DNA of 64,000 bases from Trametopsis cervina (taxonomy: Eukaryota; Basidiomycota; Agaricomycetes; Polyporales; Irpicaceae). The position numbers were made by a program, and so were the translations under genes. This document shows positions 12,857 to 24,470 of the stretch, one piece after another (the first letter of the stretch is position 1; every line of letters starts with the position of its first letter). The stretch spans positions 88,402 through 152,401 of the forward strand of contig MU278388.1 in NCBI GenBank assembly GCA_022385755.1, written 5' to 3'. The notes under the pieces were generated by a model. The model was not told the origin of the DNA. It saw only the letters and a program-made list of their open reading frames with translations, and searched no databases.

Positions 12857-13676
12857 TTGATGTTGCTCACCTCTCTTTCGGTGTCATGGAGTACTTTGTG
12901 GGTGCTTTTGCAATAATCCCTGCGCGACAAATACTAATGAGCCTTGGCAGATTGTTGATCTCTGCTGGATATTTATCTGGAATCTTAGTGCATCTTATAT
13001 TGTTCACGATCTCTCTCGGATGTCCCACCGCCACCCAGAATGACCACGAGATGAGTAGTCTCAGTTCCCAGCCGCCTCAGACCCCCGGATTAGGAAGGCG
13101 AGACAGAGAGTGGCGCCTGTCTCGTTCTCGTTCTCATATCTGTTTCCTTTTTGAGACACCCCCGGGAGCAGCGCGACCGGCTTCCATCCAGACGTCTGGG
13201 TATGAGACTGGTTTAGGTGGTGTTGCTGTCTCGTTGTTGTTTCCATACCTGATCTCTTTCCTTTCCGAGACACCCCCCCGGGAGCAGCGCGACGGCGTCC
13301 ATGTAGACGAGTGGGTACGAGACTACGGGATGAGCTGAGGAGCGGTCGGGTGCCGCTGTGCGTCGGCGCCACGCGACGGGAGCGCTAGCGAATAGGGAAG
13401 TTAGAGCAATTGTATATGCAAGTTTCTCTTTGGCCACTCGACTCGAGAAGAAGACAAGGGCACACGAAATGATCGGCATTTTTCGGCGTTGGATTGGTGT
13501 CACCCTCGTGGCCTTCGCCGTCGCCGTTGTATCTTGCGCTTCTGCCGCCGCCGGACGCGTCTACCACACCACAAGGCCGGCATATAATCCCCCCTCTTAT
13601 CTCAGTCCACAACTACGGCCACGACCACGACCTCAACCACGACCGCGACGACAATAAAACCGGCCGTCATCACGCC
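12857..13676. other. intergenic region with a short tandem duplication
   Basis: This stretch separates the Vps3-like gene from the MFS transporter gene. It holds the imperfect direct repeat listed separately at 13118-13325 and the transporter's promoter. Short frames here show no family resemblance. Confidence 0.5.
13118..13325. repeat. imperfect tandem duplication, about 111-bp period
   Basis: Two copies, roughly 13118-13209 and 13228-13325, share a TC-rich start (ctgtctcgtt), the block GAGACACCCCC followed by GGGAGCAGCGCGAC, and an end with GTGGGTACGAGAC or a close variant. They differ by scattered substitutions and small indels, so the duplication is not recent. Confidence 0.7.
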
Positions 13677-15698
13677 ATGCAAGAGCCCGAGAAGAATAAC
13701 TCCCTGTCGAGTGTGTGCAAACCCGCTGTCTGGTCCCCTCCCGACGTAGAATTGCCCCAGTTGCCAAGCGAGAAATTTGACGTCGACGACGATTTTTCCA
13801 ATGCGAGAGAAGACCGCAAGAAAAAATGGAGAATGTGGGCAAGAATCGACTTAGCTGTGGTGCCCATAGTGACCATGTGTTTCTTTCTCTCCTTCCTTGT
13901 ACGCGACACCATCTCTGTGCGTCCTTCAGCTAACGGCTGCGCTTAGGATAAAGGAAACATCGGAAATGCTCGCCTTGCAGGTTTGCAGAAGGACCTGGAG
14001 ATGTCCGATTATCAGGTAGATTATGCCATTGCTGCAAACTGACAACGGGTCTAATAAATATGCAGTACACGATCATGCTCACAATCACATTCATCCCGTA
14101 CATCTTGGCCGAGCTACCCTCTAATCTTTGGCTCACGGTCATTTTTTATCTTATTCGCCCGCCCGTGCTGAATTGACACTACTGCGACAGCGCACGGCGC
14201 CGAACATCGTTCTCCCCGCAATGACAACCCTTTGGGGCATTGCCGCAACTCTTCAGGGTAGATGTCAACGAATAACCCCATAGTTGCAGCTGATCTTTTG
14301 TCGCAGGTGTGGTAACTTCATACGGGGGACTTGTTGCCTGTCGCTTTTTTATTGGGCTCTTCGAAGGTATGTTCGTCCTGCGGATATATGCGCATACATC
14401 CACACACGCATATTAATTACATCTATAGGCGGTCTTTCGCCGGGAATTATGCTCTACCTAACCACGTTCTACCCGCTTGAGAAATTGCAACTCCGGTATG
14501 TTCCCCTTCCGCCCTTAAGCAAACTGTCCTCAGAGTCCGTAGCATATCCTTGTTTTTCGTGGCCACATCTCTCGCCGGGGCATTCTCTGGTCTACTGGCT
14601 TCCGCAATCATCCACATGGATGGAGTCGGTGGAAAACCTGGATGGGCGTGGATATTTATTTTGGTATGGGTCTCATCGTATTTTCTCCGTTGTCCTCTGA
14701 CGTCCGTGTAGGAGGGTCTCTTCACGTTCTTGTTCGGTATCTGCGCCTTCTTTCTCCTTCCGCGGAAGCCCGCTTCCCTTGCATTCCTCTCTCCTCATGA
14801 AAAAGAATATGTAGAAAATGAGCTGCGCGCTCATGACCTTGCTAATAATCCTCACTCTGCAAAGAGTGGGCGAGGCGGAATCAAATGGGAGCAGGCTTTT
14901 GCGGCGCTTCGAGCTGTGCGTGTCTGGATATGGGTTGTTGCCGGATTCTTCAACGGTGCGACCTTGAGTGGACTTTCGTAGTACGTATCTCTCCGTACTC
15001 CGTAGTTAATTATCTATTGAAAGCAGCGCGGGCCGGCTGTTCACAGCTTCCTTCCTTCCATAGTTGCCTCTCTTGGGTACACAGCTGACGACGCACAGCT
15101 CATGAGCGTGCCGCCCTTTGCTGCCTCGTTCGTCTGTATGTGTGCTTTCTTGATCCTGAAGGTCGGATTACTAATATGATTCACTCATCACACCCCAGTG
15201 TCCATCTTTTCTTCGTATCTATCCGATAAGTATAACAAGCGCAGTTTCACCGTGTTTATTTTTGCCATCGTAGGAATTATCGGGTTCGCTATGTTTGTTG
15301 GTGTGTCCAACTACATCCTTATCCCCCGTCGTTTGTCAACCTGATACTTCTCCCATACAGCCTCCTCCGCGCCGCACACGCGCTACGCTGCCTTGTTCTT
15401 CATCCTCCCGGGCACATACTGCATGGCACCACCCCTCGCTGCACTTGCTGCTATAACCCCACGCCGCACTCACGCCTCGCAAACAGGGGGTCCCTACGCT
15501 TACCTGTCGCACACCACGCGCGCAACTTCTATCGCTCTCCTCACGATCTCCACCAACAGCGGTGGCATCCTCTCCACGTGGCTGTTGGGTGCACTGAGCA
15601 AAGGTCCTCGCTATGAGGCCGCTGGCTGGGTGTTTGGGGCATTTCAAGTGGGAATCGTGGTGTGTGCTGCTGTATCATGGATCTATGGAAGAAAATGA
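13677..15698 (+). CDS. MFS transporter, allantoate/nicotinate permease (ACS) family
   Basis: This is a plasma-membrane secondary transporter of the anion:cation symporter branch (yeast Dal5/Tna1 relatives), likely importing an organic anion; the substrate cannot be told from sequence. After a hydrophilic N-terminus (MQEPEKNN...), the first membrane helix RIDLAVVPIVTMCFFLSFL runs into DKGNIGNARLAGLQKDL, the family's DRxNIGNAR-like signature. Then come IPYILAELPSNL, MTTLWGIAATLQG, CRFFIGLFEGGLSPG, FILEGLFTFLFGICAFFLLP, and a C-terminal half with GYTADDAQLMSVPPFAASF, SSYLSDKYNKRS and NSGGILSTWLLG. Around nine short introns are needed; one near 14137 uses a weak gtcatt donor. The ATG at 13677 gives a typical cytoplasmic tail; an upstream in-frame start is less likely. 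Length is about 470 residues, normal for the family. Confidence 0.88.
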
Positions 15699-16106
15699 GT
15701 TTCAGCGACCCTTGACATTGTAAAGTAGTATCCCAGCGCGCTTTGATATTTGTATACGGACTCGAGGTGCTTGGTATCACCTGTCTCGCCTGTCCTCTCT
15801 AGCAAGGGAAGAAACGCGGCTAAAATATGTATGTACGATTGTAATACCTGTACTGTAATGAGCTCGTAGAACGTCTACATCGGACGATTCTTATCTAGTT
15901 TTTTTCGAAGATGACCTTTTTTCTTGAATCTCGATCTCTATGATACGGTACGCAACAATATACATCTAGGGGTAGTTTTGTATTGCCCCATGCACGCGAC
16001 GAGCATTCTGTCAGACGACCGCTAATGCCTCCAGCCTTATTATCGCCACGCTTTCGAAGGTTGCAAGTATATCCGCTAACGTTTCAGCATACTTTTGTTG
16101 GTGCCA
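15699..16106. other. convergent 3' flanks of MFS gene and family copy A
   Basis: About 400 bases of AT-rich sequence lie between the transporter stop and the stop of copy A on the other strand. No gene or repeat is visible. Confidence 0.5.
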
Positions 16107-19100
16107 CTACTCAGAGTCTTCGTTGTCCTGTTCGCTTTCCGTGGCGACGGTACTTTGGCTCCCGCAGTCTTCATCGCTATCACCTTGGTCTTGATCACTG
16201 TCCTCGTAACTGTTGTCAGTGCCATCCATGCTCCCATTCTCGTTCTCGCTATCATCGTCATCCACACTCCCATTCTCGTTCTCGCTAGACGCATCCACAT
16301 CTTCACTGCCATCGCTCTCACTCTCTTCACTGTCATCGTCGTCGGTAGTCTCGTCGTAAAATTTGGGAGTGGGAATGAACCACCAACACTTCTCCACATG
16401 ATTTTCCCTGGCCTCATCCAATTCAACCTCTATTACAATGTATTAGTAGAGCTGAGAACGAGCTTGCATTGCGAAACCCACCACTAAGGTCGTCTATATC
16501 TCTTATGTACTGTGACCTGTCGCCGAAGCTTAATCCTGTTTCTTCATCCTGCGCATTACGGTCAGCTGCTATCTCATGAGTGTACTGGCGTGCACAACAC
16601 ACCTGAGTCAATTCAAACCCGCTGGCAGCCAGGGCATCACGTATTTTGTCTGTATGAGCTTTGGCCGTCCAGTCAAGGGACTCCCCGTCATCATGGGTCT
16701 CGAAGAACTCTCTGATGCGTCCCTGTATTCCTTCGAGTCGATCCTCATGATACTTTCGCAGGCGTTGTAGGAAAGCAGAGAACCGGAGGACATCGACCGG
16801 CTCCGCAAGGTCGAATGTGCTCACATTGCGTGTCAATACGCACACCAGCTGTAAAAATACGTCAGTCAGATAGGTGTCCTCGAGATGATCTGTCTATTCA
16901 CCCCATCGTATTTTTCGTCTGTGTCGGTATTCATCCATGCAAGGATCAGCTTGCCAACACTTCCACGTATGATTAGGCCAAATACAGGCTGGTCTTTGAG
17001 TGCGACTGCGGCCATGAACTTCACTACTGGCACTAGTGACATCATACATTCATTGTGCGCTTGTCTAGTATCCTCGCCTGGCTTTGTGTGGCGGACAATT
17101 AGGGTCGGCAGTGAAGGAGTCAAATTCTAGTCCTCAAAGTAAACGCATCGCCAAGGAAATATATGCGTGTCACTTACTGAATCGTCTGTAGGACTCTCGG
17201 TGGTCAATGTACGAAAGTGGCACATCATTCTGTTCCGCACGACGTCATCCATACCAGCTGTGTCAACAGGAATGCTCAAGAGAAGATCATATGGTACTTC
17301 AACGGGTTCCTGGCAGGCATCCAATAGCATTCCTTGTTGTTTTTCGAGTAGGGACTGAAATCTATTATACTCGAAGTTAAGGTCACGCAAGGATTTGGTC
17401 GCTCGTGTGGCGGCTTCCTCTGCGACGTGTGAAGCCCATCTTAGTCGAGGGTTATCATAGTTACGCCTATAGCCGACTTGAGCGCGCTGATCCCGGATAA
17501 ACCAGACATAGTCCATTGTTTTAGGGTCGTATGTGTTGTACCAATCAGGCGCCGTTCCGATGTTAGCGAGCGCAGTGTCATTTTGTGGAAGATTGAGCAT
17601 CCCTGAAAGACTGAGACTTGTCAGCGAAGAGCTTGTTGGCTATCTTCTAATGCACTTACCATATCCATCCACGACTTGTATCTTGACCGTCGCAGTCAAC
17701 GTACATCCTCTGCATCAGCAAGTACCATCGGAAGTAGGCTTCTTGTGTGTACATAGCTGAGGCCGGGTGGGGTATATCGTAGGAGAGACTAAGCAAAAAG
17801 TTAATGTGACTAGCTAGCGGCTTCAAAATCGACTGCGATATCTCGTCCGGTGGAGTGGATGGCATCCTATTGTACTGATCCCGCAGAACGTCCAGTGTAC
17901 CAGCCAGAAACGGCGGGACATCCATAGAATACACCTATAGAGTCTCCAAAATCTCTACCAAGGATGTCAGCAAAAGGCGCACTCACGTTCCTCCCTAGTT
18001 CTTCGAAGTGCGGCAACTGTATGAGTTCGTCATAAAGCTTACTGTAGTCGAGCAACCACTGGTCAGCAGAATAGGACGGCTCTGCACGGAACATCAACCA
18101 CACTCGTCGACCAATCCGCCAGCTGGTGAGAGACGTGGTTCCGTTATACAGCCGCCTGTGTCCACCTGTTGTGAACCTACGGCCCGTTTAGAAAAACAGA
18201 AGTGTGCCAAAGCCACTGAGCCTCACCTAAGGAGCCTAGAGCGTGGCTTTCCCGCAAGGCGCTGATCTTCGTCCTTGTTGGAATCGGGTGTATCGTGGTG
18301 AATCAGTTCGCTACCGCTGACGCCGCTTGTGCAACCAGGGATTGGCGTGTTTTCGACGGGTTCACGTCCATGGTCAGAGGCATCGCCGTCTGACTGATGT
18401 CTAACCAGCCCTGCTGGCGGGGATATTGCATTCCGCCACAATATCACGCGGGACGGGGACGGTTCATCACGGACACCGTCCTGGGACACAGGCGAGACAC
18501 TACGCGGAGACGTTGAACCTGCATCGGCGAGAGCAGAGGCGCGTGAGCATATTTGTACAATGAGAGCGGAAAAAGACAGCGCCGAGTCATTGTCCGCAAG
18601 GTTGAACACTTCAAATTCAGGGGATATATTCGATTTCTCGGTGGATGCAATATATGATCCTGACTGAAGTGTTTATGCATATTAGTTGCAGGAGATAAAA
18701 CCTGACAAATGCCCTTCTCACCTCAGAATCGGACGATCTTACGCAGACCTGAACACGTGTATCGCAGTCAGAGACAACGCAGACCACCGCAACAGGGATG
18801 CTGATGCCTAGCTCCTTTCTCTGGCTCAACGCGCTTTCTAGAATAGGGAGCATCATATCGGTGCTGCTATTGATCACTAGTGGTAATAGCTGCAGCTCAG
18901 GTTCATCGATGAAGCGTGGCACATCTAGCAGACGTCAATATCACAAATACGAAAGGTAAGCTTCGCAGGGAGAACGCACCGTAGTCCGTTGTTTCCCATC
19001 CGTCATTGAGCGTCGTCGACAAAACCAAGTCGGCTGGTATTGGAGGTGCATCTCGAACTGAGGAGACACGTACATCGTGACTTGACATATTATGGTCAGA

Positions 19101-19374
19101 AAACCTACTTGAAGAATGTACAATTTACTCACTTGATCCTGACCGCATTTGGATTCAAGGTAACTCGCGCTATAATCTTCAATAACATACTCGAGCTCGA
19201 AACAGTCGGCAGCAAGCCTCCAGGTTCAGAGTCGTTACTTGCATTCGATGATAGAGTCCGCAATACCGCTGCACTCGCCAGCGTGATTGTTCTTATAGTA
19301 TCGTCAAGCACTGTTGCGTCATGGAGTGCCGTAGTGTCGTCTGATCGAGATGTGAGGTGGACCTGGGCAGCCAT
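16107..19374 (-). CDS. unrecognised acidic-tailed family protein, copy A
   Basis: I do not recognise this family. The first exon begins MAAQVHLTSRSDD at 19374. Later exons hold DLVLSTTLNDGWE, RKELGISIPVAVVCVVSD, WRNAISPPAGL, RRVWLMFRAEPSY, MLNLPQNDTALANIG, QEPVEVPYDLLLSIPVDTAG, then LPTLIVRHTKPGEDTRQ followed by NECMMSLVPVVKFMAA and PVFGLIIRGSVGKLILAW, then FDLAEPVDVLRFSAFLQRLRKYHED. The last exon (16107-16421) is almost all Asp, Glu, Ser and Asn with SSENENGS repeats. About ten short introns are needed, and the product is roughly 900-1000 residues. The PVFGLIxRGSxGKLILAW block resembles the strand pattern of PD-(D/E)XK-like folds, but I cannot place catalytic residues, so this is weak. It lies head-to-tail with copy B; all exons look open. 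Confidence 0.6.
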
Positions 19375-19784
19375 CTCCTTACAGTGTGATATGGTTGTAG
19401 AGACAAGACAGCCAATTGCCTTAGAACCGACCTGGGTATGTAGAGCTCTCGCCTAACAATAGAAAACTTGAAGGGTGGGTCTCGTGGCATGAGCGTGTTG
19501 GTCAACATTCGACATGCCATTTTTGGCAACCGAGCGCGTCGCGCTAATTTCTGAATTTCTGCACACAGCCATCACATGAACGGTCTGTTGATACGATACG
19601 AATTGGACCAATTATGATGATACTTGCTTATGTATCGACTGACACAAATCATCTGTAGGCACAGTGTTTATGGCACAACAAGGGGCTGATAAACAAGAAC
19701 TACGACGAAGAAACCCCAAGTGTAAGTTGACCACTGCACAGTGGCTGAGATCGCCATGTAAACGTCAGCTATACTGTATTTGTG
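19375..19784. other. 5' flank of copy A / 3' flank of copy B
   Basis: This 410-base spacer carries the 5' flank shared by all four family copies, including the palindrome at 19515-19528 and a TTTCTGAATTTCTGCA run near 19550. No other gene is visible. Confidence 0.6.
19515..19528 (-). promoter_or_regulatory. shared palindrome upstream of copy A
   Basis: TGCCATTTTTGGCA: half-sites TGCC and GGCA around an A/T core, about 140 bases upstream of the copy A start. The same element, within the same flank, stands upstream of copies B, C and D. It is a candidate binding site for a dimeric regulator; no function is shown. Confidence 0.45.
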
Positions 19785-22187
19785 TCAAACGTCAGGGCCT
19801 TCGTCTTCGCTATTTTGGTCGCTGGTTGTCCCGACGGTATCTTCACTCCCGCAATATTCATCGCTGTAGCCTTGGTCTTGATCGCTGTCCTCATTCTCGT
19901 TCTCATTCCCGCTGTCACTGTCATACACACTCCCATCCTCGTTCTCGCTAGACGCATCCACATCCTCACCGTCATCACTCTGACTTGCTTCATCATCGTC
20001 CGCAGTCTCATCGTCGGGATCAGGGAAGTACCACCAAGACTTATTCCGATGACTCTCTCTGGCCTCATCCAACTCAACATCTGTCACAATGTATTAGTAG
20101 AACCGCGACCGAGCTCGCATCGCAAGACGCACCGCTGAGGTCGTCTATATCTCTTATGTACTGTGACCTGTCGTCGAAGCTTGCCCCTATTTCGTAGTCC
20201 TGCGCATTACGGTCAGCTGCTATCTCGTGAGTGTAGGAGCATGCGCAACACACCTGAGTCAATTCAAACCCACTGGCAGCTAGCGCATCCTGGATTTTGT
20301 CTGTATGAGCATTGGCCGTCCAGTCAAGGGACTCTGCGCCATCATGGCTTTCAAAGAATTCTCTGACGCGCTTCTGTATTCCCGCCATCCGATCCTCATG
20401 ATACTTTCGCAGACGTTGCAGGAACGCAGCGAACCTTAGTGCATCTACCGGCTCTGCGAGGTCGAATTTGTTCACACTGCACGTAAATACACACACCAGC
20501 TGATCAATGTGTCAGTCAGATATACGCGCTCTCGAGAGTATAATAATCTGGCAACTCACCCCGTCGTACTTTACATTTGTGTCGGTGTTCATCCATGCAA
20601 GGATCAACTTGCCGATACTTCCCCGTGTGATGAGCCCGAATACAGGCTGGTTTTTGAGTCCAATAGCGGCCATGAACTTCACTGCGGACACTAACGACAT
20701 CATACACTCATTATCTGCTTGCCTAGGATTCTCGCCTGGCTTTGTGTGGCAGACAACCAATGTCGGCAGCCAAGGAGTAGAATCCTGGTGCCGCAAAATA
20801 AGCATTTCATTGTAAAAGAAACGCGTATCACTTACTGCATCATCTATAGGACTCCCGATGGTCAATGTACGAACGTGGCACATCAGTCTCCGCCGCACGA
20901 CATCATCCACACCAGCCATACAAACAGGCACGCTCAACATAAGATCATACGGCACTTCCCCAGGTTCCTGCACCGCATGCCACAGCATCCCCTGCCGCAT
21001 CTCACACAGACTCTGAAATCTGCTAGTAGAATTATGCAGCTCCCTCAAAACGTCAGTCGATCGACGACTGGCCTCGCTCGCCAGGTTCGACGCCCACTTC
21101 AGTCGGGGGTCGGTCCGGTCGGCCTTCATGTCCTCGCAGTACTGCCCGTGCTGGTTCTGGACGAAGAAGACGTAGTCTACTGCTGGGGGGTTGTATGTGT
21201 TTTCCCATGCGGGCTCTGCGCCGACGTTGGCGAGAGCGAGATCGTTGCGTGGAAGGTTGAGCATCCCTGAAGGACTGAAGACCCGTCAGCGGAGAGCATA
21301 CATGGGATCTTAATAATTCACTCACTGTATCCATCCGCAACTGGCATCCTGGCTATTACACTCGACATACATTCTTTGCATCAGCAGACCCCACTGCGAG
21401 CGGGCTTCTCGCGTGTACACGTGAGAGACCGTCTGTTGTATATCATGCGACAGACCAAGCAAGAAGCTCATATGACGCGCAAGCGGCTGTACCGTCTCCT
21501 CTCGCGGAGTGCGCTTCATCTTACCGTACTGATACCGCAGAACGTCAAGCGTACCAGCCAGGTACGTCGGGACATCGATATCCACGAAACACGCCTATAC
21601 ACAGAACTCATCTCTGAAACCCACCCCAAAACCGCCCAACAACAAAATCTCACTCACCTCACTCTCACTCTCACTCTCCAGCCCTTCAACAAACGGCACC
21701 CGTACAAGCTCGTCATAAAGCCTGCTAAAGTCGAGCACCCACTGTTCGGCGGCTCGGGACTGCTCGGCGCGGAAGAGCAGCCACAGGCGGCGGGCGAGCC
21801 GCCAGCTGGTGAGAGAGGCTGTTCCGTCGTATAGGCGTTTGTGGCCGCCTGTGGTGAATCTGTGATGGCATGGCATGCTGTTGAGGAAGCATAAGTGTGT
21901 GACAGTAAAGCATCCGGTTCGCACCTGAGGAGCCTAGAGACTGGCTTGTCTACACGACATTGACCGTCGTTGTCGTCGTCGTCGTCGGAATCGGGTGTAT
22001 CGTGGGGCCCGAGTGCGTTATCGTTGTCGTCACTGCCGACGCCGCGTGTGCTCCCAGAGATTCTGGCGAGTCCACGTCCTTCGTCAGACGCGTCGCTGTC
22101 CAACCGACCTGTGGGCAGGGATATCGCGTTCCGCCACAAATCCACGCGTGATGCAAGAAGTTCGTCGCAGGCACCGTCCTGAGACAT
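19785..22187 (-). CDS. unrecognised acidic-tailed family protein, copy B, lacking first exons
   Basis: This is a paralogue of copies A and C, closely similar over the middle and C-terminal parts: WRNAISLPTGR, RRLWLLFRAEQSR, MLNLPRNDLALANVGAEP, GEVPYDLMLSVPVCMAG, KPGENPRQADNECMMSL, PVFGLITRGSIGKLILAW, FDLAEPVDALRFAAFLQ, and an acidic tail with SSENEDGS ending at 19785. The exons that encode MAAQVHLTSR and the next segments (roughly the first third of A and C) are missing. The shared 5' flank joins directly to the exon beginning MSQDGACDELL, whose ATG is at 22187. It therefore either starts here as a shorter protein or is a 5'-truncated relic; the remaining frames are open. Its low-complexity linker has a DDDDDND run. 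Confidence 0.55.
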
Positions 22188-22199
22188 ACGCTAGGTGAA

Positions 22200-22935
22200 C
22201 TGCCCCCGCCTGCGCCTGATAGCTGCTGTAGAAGAACTCGAAGGTTGGGCCTCGTATTGAGTGGCGTGAGCGTTGCGGTTTGACAATCCGACATGCCGTT
22301 TTTGGCAACCGGGGACGTTCCAATTTCTGAATTTCTGCATTTCTGCACGTACCTTACTGTAGCCATCACACTTATTCGTTCGTACAGTACCTCCTGCGCT
22401 CGTCTATCCTAGTCGGTCGAGGAGGAACTGAACACGCGAGTCGACGTCGGTGCTGTGAAGACCCTTCCTACGCGCCGCGTTGTGCAAGGTGTCCAAATCG
22501 ATGTTCCCATCTTCTTTTGTTTTGTCGGTCAAATCTGCGTCGTGCTCACCTGCGTCACCCTCTGAGCCGGTCGCAGGTGCTACAGTACAGTGGAGAAGCT
22601 GCGAGCTTCAGTCGATTCGATGGTGGTTAGACATTTCGGGGTATGGTCACGTGTGCGCGCAGCCGTCCGTCCATGCGTAAATTGAGACGGCAGAACGGAG
22701 ATAGACGAACGAACGAACGTACACACGATGTACGTGATTCCGAGCCGGCATGTAATGTACGAACGCTTCGCTCGACTCACTCATGCCGCAGCCAGCCAGA
22801 CGAACACGATAAGATTGATTCATTCGTGAACGCTGTCCATGTGCAGATATCATCATATATTGCGCGTGTCATGCTCGTGCTGGTCAGAACAGACGTGTAA
22901 CGTATAATCAATCCACCCCGCCCCGCCTGCACTTG
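22200..22935. repeat. left arm of a large imperfect inverted repeat
   Basis: The reverse complement of this segment matches 27920-28690 in the same order: the shared 5' flank of the family, a block with cgcgccgcgttgtgcaagg and ggtgtccaaatcgatgttcc, then gtatggtcacgtg with gcgcgcagccgtcc, then gattccgagccg. Similarity is roughly three quarters or better by eye, with small indels. Confidence 0.75.
22294..22307 (-). promoter_or_regulatory. shared palindrome upstream of copy B
   Basis: TGCCGTTTTTGGCA, about 107-120 bases upstream of the ATG of copy B, followed outward by TTTCTGAATTTCTGCA-like sequence as in copy A. See the copy A element. Confidence 0.45.
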
Positions 22936-22956
22936 ACGTCGACCGCTGATAACTTA

Positions 22957-24470
22957 TAGCAATACGCCCCCACACGGAGTCGAGCGTCCAACGCTAATTG
23001 CTGGCTGTAATGCAGCGTGCGTCATGGCATGCCGTACAGCGTGTACGTACTCTCTGCTGCGCGACGCGTAAAGGGCAAGGAGGTGGGCGTGCCGAGTTGT
23101 AGATCTGGTTGGCTGCTGGGACGGAGTGGGTCGAGATGAGATGAGATGCGCTTGGAGAGGGTGTTTTTGTCTGATTAGATGAGCGTGCACGTACGCAATG
23201 ATCAGTACGAGGAGTGAGGTGCTCACTCCGATAATTCCGACGTGCGCATGCATTTGAGAACTGAGCTGAGAATTGCAGATGATGTAGCGTGGTGGGATCA
23301 GTGACACCTGGAATAGCACCGCGAGCAGTGCGAAACAGGCCTGCAGCAAAAGCAGACTTGAGAACGGTTCGCTGAGCACGAACGACGTCAAGAGGAGCTG
23401 TCCAGCCCTGGTATAGCAATACACCTCCCACATCGAGTCGAGCGTCCGAGGTTATGTTATTCGCATGACGCTGCGCGTCACGAGCGGTGCCTGGGATGCC
23501 GTACAGACGGGACGTAGTCATACGTACATCGCCTTGCTGCGAGACGGATAACGAACGGGTAACGAGAGGCGTGTGCCGAGCTGGAGATCCGGGCGGGTGC
23601 GACGCCTATCGGGAGGTGGCAAAACCGAGTGTGGCGAGAGTTTCGCGTGTGTTTGTTGGGGGATGGAATAGCTAGATGTGTATACGGCTGGTCAGTACGA
23701 AAACTTGAATTGGAGAGACTTACTTCACTGTCTTCCAAATGAATTCGTGCCCTCGAGAACTGGGCGGAGCTGGAGATACAGTGATAAGCGCAACTTATTC
23801 AGCTTGATGGAGACAGTGGCAACGTTGAAGTCTATCGCTGCTTGTAGAATGTGAGAGCTATCGTTGAGGAGCGTCCGAGGTTATTCGCATTACGCTGTGC
23901 GTGCCTGGGATGCCGTACACACGACGCGTGCTGGTGCGTACGTACAGTACATCGCCTCGCCTCGCCGCTCAACACAGCAAGTAAAAGATAACGGGATGGA
24001 TTGTGGTGCCGAGTTGTAGATCCGGCCTGTTTTTGCGTCGGCTGGGAGGAGTGGGATGTGGGATGTCTGTTCGTGCCCCACGAATAGCCAGGCAAGCTCT
24101 CGTATAGCAATACGCCTCAGCGTCCGACGCTATTAGACGTAGATGGATGGCAGTGTGCGTCATGGGCTTGAGCTTCCCCTGGTCCTGGGATGCCTTGCGG
24201 TACGTAGCCTCTGCCGGGATATGAGATGCATATACTGAACTGGTGTGTCGGCCGAGTCGAATGCTGAGATGTGTCGTGGACGGTGTGGGGAGAGGGATGA
24301 GTTTGTGTTGTTTCGTTTGTCTGATTGGGTGAGAGGTGCTACGTACCTAGCTGATCGGTATGACGGCTGAGGGACTGCACCTTAGCTTTACTGATTTCAG
24401 GTTTCACGCGCTTGAGTGAGCACTAGGCCAATGGCTGCAGATACACTGCGAAACTTTTTTTTTTCTTTTC
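22957..24470. repeat. dispersed repeat array, left
   Basis: Recurring units begin with tatagcaatacgcc (at 22957, 23413 and 24101; a partial unit lies near 23866), continue through gtcgagcgtcc, a CGT-rich stretch and gggatgccgtac, then gtgccgagttgtagatc, ggctgctgggac and ttgtctgatt. Spacing varies from about 450 to 690 bases. The same units recur in reverse orientation at 29063-31250. They contain no long reading frame, so they look like noncoding repeat DNA. Confidence 0.7.

Noticed and set aside
16107..22187. Copies A and B as a transposon-encoded protein
   Set aside because: No transposase or reverse transcriptase motif, no terminal repeats around A or B, and many introns, so a host gene family fits better.
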